Part shown: positions 59,344 through 64,000 of the stretch, piece after piece
Position numbering within the stretch: position 1 is the first letter of the stretch
Layout of the letters: every line of letters starts with the position of its first letter
Assembly (NCBI GenBank): GCA_027919835.1
Contig: JANVFP010000016.1
Location: 1,054,001 to 1,118,000 of the forward strand
Direction of reading: 5' to 3'
Length of the DNA: 64,000 bases
Source: Lentinula raphanica
Taxonomy: Eukaryota > Basidiomycota > Agaricomycetes > Agaricales > Omphalotaceae
Program-made: the position numbers and the translations under genes
Notes under the pieces: generated by a model
The model's input: the letters and a program-made list of their open reading frames with translations, nothing else
Told to the model about the DNA's origin: nothing
Databases searched by the model: none

Positions 59344-59516
59344 AACCGTCCTTTCTGGTTTCACAAGTCATGTGATGTATGCGAATCGTCCATGAGCCCT
59401 ATCTTACCTTCTGCCACTGGTCCTTCACTTAGACATTCGCTTTTCGATTCGCACTCTTGAGCACCACAAATCTCTCCTTTGAAGAAGCGTAGACCTTTCT
59501 CTGCATATATCTTGTC

Positions 59517-61136
59517 ATGAGCCTGCATTTGCCATTACCCAATGAGCTACTTCACTTCATCATCGACCACATCGCATTTGGCATCCCCAAACTTCCAGAC
59601 TCGCTGGGGGCGTGGCAATCCAAAACGCTGTTCCAGTGGGCTTCACCTGAACTCCTCGCGCTCTCTGTAGCCTCTTGGCAGCTACGTCAAGCTTGTATGC
59701 CCTTCGTATATGCAAACATCAGAATAAGGTGCCCTGAGGATGTAGAAATGCTCGAGAAGCATGCCGAGCTTTGTTCAAAATATACAAAGTACGTTCGCGG
59801 TACCATTCCCGTGTTACATTCTCTGACCGACGCTCACAGGGTTCTGGCTATAGATATCGAAGCTGGAAGAGGGCTTGACCAGAACATATCCAAAATAGTG
59901 CCCCAACTCGCTCAGCTTTTCTATGTCGAATTGCAAGATTGTCAGAACAGAACTGACATGCTCAAAACATTGCTTGTGCATCCAACTGTGACATCGATTC
60001 AGATACACGAACTACCACCCGAATTTACATGCTTTCGTGATCTTTCGAAAGTGGTAATTGAAGACCAATTGACGGCGTGGGGTAACAATCCTGAAATCCA
60101 CGAGTATTTCAATCGGGGCATGAGAGTGTTGTGTATTGACCTTCATCGATCCTGGGGCTACTCATATGAGCAACGGCTTTCGCAGATCGTATCTTGGAGC
60201 ATCTCCGGACTGAGGGAAATCCGAATGTACATGTACATCGATCCCGTCTCATTTTCGTTCCTGACCACACTTCCTTTGACTTATCCAACTCTGAATGTGT
60301 TCTGGGTTCTTGATGCCTATCACCATAACTTCAATCGTCAAGACCCACCTCCGTTTTTGTCTTCTTTCTTTGACAACGCTCGCCGGCGGGGCTTCAGTGG
60401 ATCTTTCGAGCTTCAGGACATCGGTCTTCGTAGACCTGTGGGTCAATCCTCGCGGGAGTGGTTTGTAATGGGACTCAGAATCAGAATCACTCGCGCCACG
60501 ATCCCTCTCATCGAAATGCTCACGCTCATGGCCACTTCGTTCCCAAATCTTGAAGTTCTTCAATTTCAGGACCTCGTTCTCATCAGTCAAGAGACCACAT
60601 ATCATATTGTTCGTCGCTTCATACATCTACTCTAGTTTGCGCTGATCCTCATCTAATTTCAGGATGAGCTTACCGCAGTGTTCAAGCAGTTTTCATTTCT
60701 GAAAACGTTGTATCTGGACGGAGTTTACAACCTACTTGACTTTGGAAACATCAAACTACCACCACCTATTCGCCAAGTTGACTCCGCGGATGCGCTCGAT
60801 ATAAAGCTCGCTCGTGCAGAAACCGGGCTATTGTGGTTTACATCGCGAGTCGCGAAGGAAATAAAATGTTTGAACGCTTTGTACATCAGCGAAAAACCTG
60901 ATCCATATCAGCAGTTGTCAATGTACTATTGGCAACTCACTGGGTGGTTGCATGTAATTAACGGCAATCGGGACATCGGGGGGATCCTTCAACAAACTCT
61001 GGTTCATGGGAGTAGGAAGTTGCATTCCGAAATCTCGTTAGAGACTAGAATGCTTCCTCCTGATCTCAAGCGGTGGAGGTCTCCCACTCAGGATGACGAT
61101 GTGTCAATAGCCGAACCAGAGTCAGCCTTACTATGA
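59517..61136 (+). CDS. F-box-like protein, paralog A
   Basis: This is a predicted substrate-recognition protein of the F-box/leucine-rich type. It starts MSLHLPLPNELLHFIIDHIA, an F-box-like LPxELL motif, with SPELLALSVASWQLRQACMP after it. The body has irregular Leu-rich segments (VPQLAQLFYVELQDCQNRTD, HPTVTSIQIHELPPEF, TLPLTYPTLNVFWVLDA) and the block PVGQSSREWFVMGL. One intron (about 60613-60666, gttcgt...ttcag) joins ETTYHI to DELTAVFKQFSFLKTLYLDG. The C-terminus has GWLHVINGNRDIGGILQQTL and ends PESALL. It is the convergent, diverged twin of the gene at 61832-63304 and lies directly next to the inverted-repeat element. Confidence 0.75.
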
Positions 61137-61831
61137 GATTCGGATTCATCGCAATGGCTTGGATCATCTCATAGAAAAAGGACATTGCAATTGTGTTTCT
61201 CTCATTGCAGATCATTGTGATACTATGTCACAGAGCCGTTCACTTCCTGAATTTGTCCCTTTACACATACAGAATATACTTACTAGTATTTGGGAATCAA
61301 ACCAGGTCATTGATACAAATTAATTTCAGCTACAAAATCTTGTTCTGGAGTCTGGAAGAACAACTTCAAGGTCATTGGATGCTGGTGGGGAAGCGACTCG
61401 GAGTGATACTGACCCGTGCACGCCTAGTGTTCCCTAGCATTGCAGATTTGCATTATATGTTTAATTGACTACTAACTTGGGTGAGCCTGTATTTCCGTCA
61501 GCACCAGGAGAATATCGTTCATGATGCATGACACCCAAGCTCTAAAATGACTTCGTTGCCCGGAAATGAGTGCAGTACATAGTTGTAAAATTTACAAGAA
61601 TTGAATTAGAATGGGATATTATGAGCAGATAAATGATAAGAATGCTAGATGGCCCACACTGCCATTCGAGTTGTCACAACTTGTCAGCCAGAGCGGGAAG
61701 TGGATGATCATCGATTGAGGGCACTGGACAGAAAAAGAATAATCGTTAGTGCTGCGTGGACTTTATAGTTCGTAGATATTGAATACCTAAAACAACATCG
61801 TATGAATCCTGACGATGAAGCTACGGACGAC
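61137..61831. other. Convergent region between the F-box twins
   Basis: This 695-bp region lies between the two inward-facing stops. I see no gene and no inverted repeat long enough to suggest that the two genes are arms of one palindrome. An alternative final exon of paralog B could extend to 61708. Confidence 0.45.
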
Positions 61832-63304
61832 TCAAGAACACCTGACAAGTGTTCTGCTAACGTCTCGATCGCCATTGAGAACATGAAGCCATCCTTGGAT
61901 AGCCCAGGATTTGGTGGGTTTATCAAGAATATCATCCCACTTCTGGTACGTTTCATAGATGCGAATCGGATCTAAAGTTCTGACTCGCTTTGCAAGGCGA
62001 CTGACGAAGAGCAATAGCCCGCTCTCTGCACGAGCTTTCAGATCAGCCATCGCTGTGGGTTTGACGGATCGAACCGGTGGCATGAGCTTCTCGATTTCGG
62101 GTTTGAATTTCAGCCAACCGAAGACCTTATTGAGGTATAAAATTCTGAGAGACGAGAATCGTGCAAAAACGGAAACAAGATCATCCTGTATCTTAGGGAG
62201 TTAGGCAGAGTGTGGTTACAGATGAGATAACGCACGATATCATACATCCTCTCAGGCTCGCGCCATGGTCCGAGGTTGAAAGTCAGTTTTTCGAGTTTTG
62301 GGAAGGAGGAGGCGACGAGCGCGAGTATTTCGATTAGAGAGGTACTAGGAGACGTGGCTTCCAAGGTGAGTCCTATGACATACCACTCCTGCGAGGATTG
62401 TCCAACAGCTCTATGAAGACCTATGCTCTTGATGGTGAAAGTTTCGTGGAAGCCTCGTCGTCGAGATTCTTTGATCAAAGGAGACAGGAAAGGAGGTGCA
62501 AGGTAATCAAAATCCTTGAGTCCACCGCAAATCCTACCACGAAGCCAGACTTCATTCAAGGCTGGATGGGTCGGCGAAAGCACAGAGAGCCAGGAAAGTG
62601 AGTCACGAGTACGATGATTGACAATCCGAATTTCCTTCAAGCCGGGAAAAATCTTGAATTGAAATTGATTGTTGAGCAAATTGTTCTCGGAAAGCTCAAG
62701 GCATGTTATGTTCATGCCCCGATCGACGTATTTTTCAAACTCGGGAGAGAGGGCCGTGGTTGAGGATATGCGATCGAGTACCACTTTTGATAGACCATGG
62801 TCGCACATGGACTCGCCAGGAAGGTCATTAACCAGAACTGAAGTGACAGTGGGGAGCGCGAGAATTGTTCTGAGGAGGTCTGTTCTGTTCTGACAATCTG
62901 GCAGTTCGACAATCTGGAGTTGTTTCAGTTGGGGCAAGATTTGAGATTTGATATGATCTTCTGTGCTTGTTCTGTTATTATCCATAACCAAAACTCTGCG
63001 AAAAAGTTGGTCAAAGAATAGCAGTCTGCATGATGATGGTAGCATACCTTGTAAATCTCGAAAAGTGTGTAAGATAACACTCCAACTGTGATGTATCCTT
63101 GATACGCCGTAATGCGATATCTGCAAAGAGGAGAGGAAGACAGACTCGACGTAGCTGCCAGTTGGCTACAGAGAGTGCAAGTAGTTCAGGTGAAGCACTC
63201 TTGAATGAAGATTTGGAGCGCGAATTTGGGAGTTTAGGCGTGTAGGCGATATACTCGACGATAGAGTGAAGGAGCTCATTGGGAAGCGATGGGTACATCT
63301 GCAT
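61832..63304 (-). CDS. F-box-like protein, paralog B
   Basis: This is the diverged paralog of the neighbouring gene. It starts MQMYPSLPNELLHSIVEYIA (63304; MYPSLPNELL at 63298 is possible). Shared blocks are SPELLALSVANWQLRRVCLP, LPDCQNRTDLLRTILALPTV, HRAVGQSSQEWYVIGL, ALVASSFPKLEKL and GWLHVLNGDRDVSRTLV, in the same order as in paralog A. Introns lie near 62990-63050 and at about 62165-62236. With the stop at 61832 the protein lacks the roughly 35-residue acidic tail of paralog A. A gtgttc donor just before that stop could instead splice to an exon ending at 61708. Amino-acid identity looks moderate, so the duplication is not recent. Confidence 0.72.
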
Positions 63305-63925
63305 GGATGATAGCTGAGGAACGGGCTTTGAGGCGGTAAGTAGGTGTAATGGTGTGCTGGTCAATGTCATGGATAGCCTCGCTAGCCAGTCTGATAGTTC
63401 AACGAAGAGTAAACGCGTTCGTTGAATGACAAGGTCATGGACAGTACATGGACAGTAACAAGTTGAAAGCACCATGTGCCTGGGCGCTTATTGGCACCTC
63501 GCTCGCGGCGGCGCTCAGCCTCCAAGCTTTAGAATCCAAATTTTGGAGAATTAAAATATATAATTTTAAAGCTTCAGCTTCAGTTTTCAAACATTGATTT
63601 ACCTTTGGCATTTGCCTGACTCAGATTTGTCGTAAACTTGCTACATATGGGCCCTTCTTCCCTCAAGAATCGCCGAGCTACACCGTTCGACCCATTTCGA
63701 AGAATTTCCACTCGCGTCTCGGGGTGATGCATGATGACGGAGGTCAGTTTTCCGACAATTTCGGTTATTCTTATCGATTTCCGACTTGCTTTTCATCACT
63801 AAGCACCTCCCCATGGCCATGGGCTCATATTATCGTGACCTATCCCACTGTACTTTAGCCAGTGCAGTATAAAAGTTACATACATCTGCGATGGTTTCTG
63901 ATAACCCCCTACCTGCACCTCTAAA
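63305..63925. other. Divergent promoter region
   Basis: This 621-bp region lies between paralog B and the gene starting at 63926. AAGCTTTA near 63524 and TAAAGCTT near 63568 bracket an AT-rich palindromic stretch (TTAAAATATATAATTTTAA). A TATA box lies at 63868. Confidence 0.5.
63868..63874 (+). promoter_or_regulatory. TATA box of the 3'-end gene
   Basis: TATAAAA lies 52 bp upstream of the ATG at 63926, the clearest TATA box in the window. TATA promoters are typical of regulated rather than housekeeping genes, in line with an accessory dehydrogenase. Confidence 0.6.
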
Positions 63926-64000
63926 ATGGCCATGTCTCTATCCCCTTTCACCCTCACCAAAACCCACCATCATGATACCTACCCCTCCATCTCCCCAACC
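63926..64000 (+). CDS. Probable short-chain dehydrogenase, N-terminus only
   Basis: Only the first 25 codons are in the window: MAMSLSPFTLTKTHHHDTYP then SISPT. The context aaaATGGCC is favourable. Many agaricomycete NAD(P)-dependent short-chain dehydrogenases open with LTKTxHHDTYPxISP just before their glycine-rich nucleotide-binding loop, so this is the likely identity. The nucleotide-binding loop itself lies beyond the edge and cannot be checked. Confidence 0.5.
   Translation, partial: MAMSLSPFTLTKTHHHDTYPSISPT

Larger units (their letters stand above)
58834..59404. mobile_element. 571-bp inverted-repeat element, TA-flanked
   Basis: The ends share 36 perfectly matching bases in inverted orientation (GATAGGGCTCATGGACGATT then CGCATACATCACATGA). 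The left copy starts at 58835 and the right copy ends at 59403, with one mismatched base outside. TA flanks both sides (58832-58833 and 59405-59406), which fits a Tc1/mariner-type or other TA-targeting MITE. No transposase is encoded. Inside are a perfect 13-bp hairpin (58931-58983) and a second inverted-repeat unit (59064-59343) with telomere-like DNA. The perfect outer ends suggest recent insertion relative to the decayed block next to it. Confidence 0.78.
56862..59516. other. 2.65-kb repeat-rich gap
   Basis: This region separates the epoxide hydrolase from the first F-box-like gene. About 200 bases of ordinary 3' sequence are followed by a CpG-depleted, AT-rich block (57152-58716). Then comes a short stretch with the palindrome TAAGCGCTTA (58754-58763) and the inverted-repeat element 58834-59404. 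The last 110 bases are the F-box gene's leader. No intact gene is present. Confidence 0.7.

Overview
The window is nuclear DNA of a filamentous basidiomycete, most likely an agaricomycete mushroom-forming fungus; I cannot name the genus. The reasons are: gene-dense protein-coding DNA with many short spliceosomal introns (about 48-70 nt, GT-AG, one GC-AG); families typical of Agaricomycetes (DUF7918, mpaB/rubber-oxygenase-type ER oxygenase, F-box-like leucine-rich families, Btz-domain protein, UbiA); and no operons, ribosome-binding sites or prokaryotic signals. I recognise no rRNA, tRNA or CRISPR. Exon models are hand-derived from reading frames and splice consensus.

Left part (1-16.5 kb): a 5'-truncated cysteine synthase 2, a 291-bp MITE, a B-box/DUF2009 protein, eIF3m and ornithine acetyltransferase (divergent pair), a 1.5-kb gene-free stretch, a Zn2Cys6 transcription factor, a tail-anchored protein and an RNF220-type RING E3 ligase.

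Middle (16.8-40 kb): UbiA prenyltransferase, the splicing factor ISY1 with an ATG-only first exon, a large family-2 glycosyltransferase, an HSL-type alpha/beta hydrolase, a STIMATE/YPL162C-like membrane protein divergent from an mpaB-like oxygenase, a DUF7918 protein, phosphatase inhibitor 2 (GLC8) and the NSF ATPase SEC18.

Right part (40-64 kb): a secreted orphan, a two-segment membrane orphan with a 16-nt microexon, MTD1, ORMDL head-to-head with a gamma-tubulin complex protein (137 bp apart), a Barentsz/CASC3-like protein, an epoxide-hydrolase-like enzyme, a repeat block and a convergent pair of paralogous F-box-like genes, ending with the first 25 codons of a probable short-chain dehydrogenase.

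Most genes are conserved housekeeping functions (translation, splicing, vesicle fusion, sphingolipid control, folate and amino-acid metabolism) without a shared pathway. The unusual DNA is at 57.1-59.4 kb. A roughly 1.57-kb block there contains only two CpG dinucleotides, which suggests a methylation-decayed transposon. Beside it lies a nested inverted-repeat element carrying six exact TTAGGG telomere units and several perfect hairpins, directly upstream of the duplicated F-box genes. I did not find an obvious new defence or biosynthetic system; this composite repeat is the best candidate for something undescribed.
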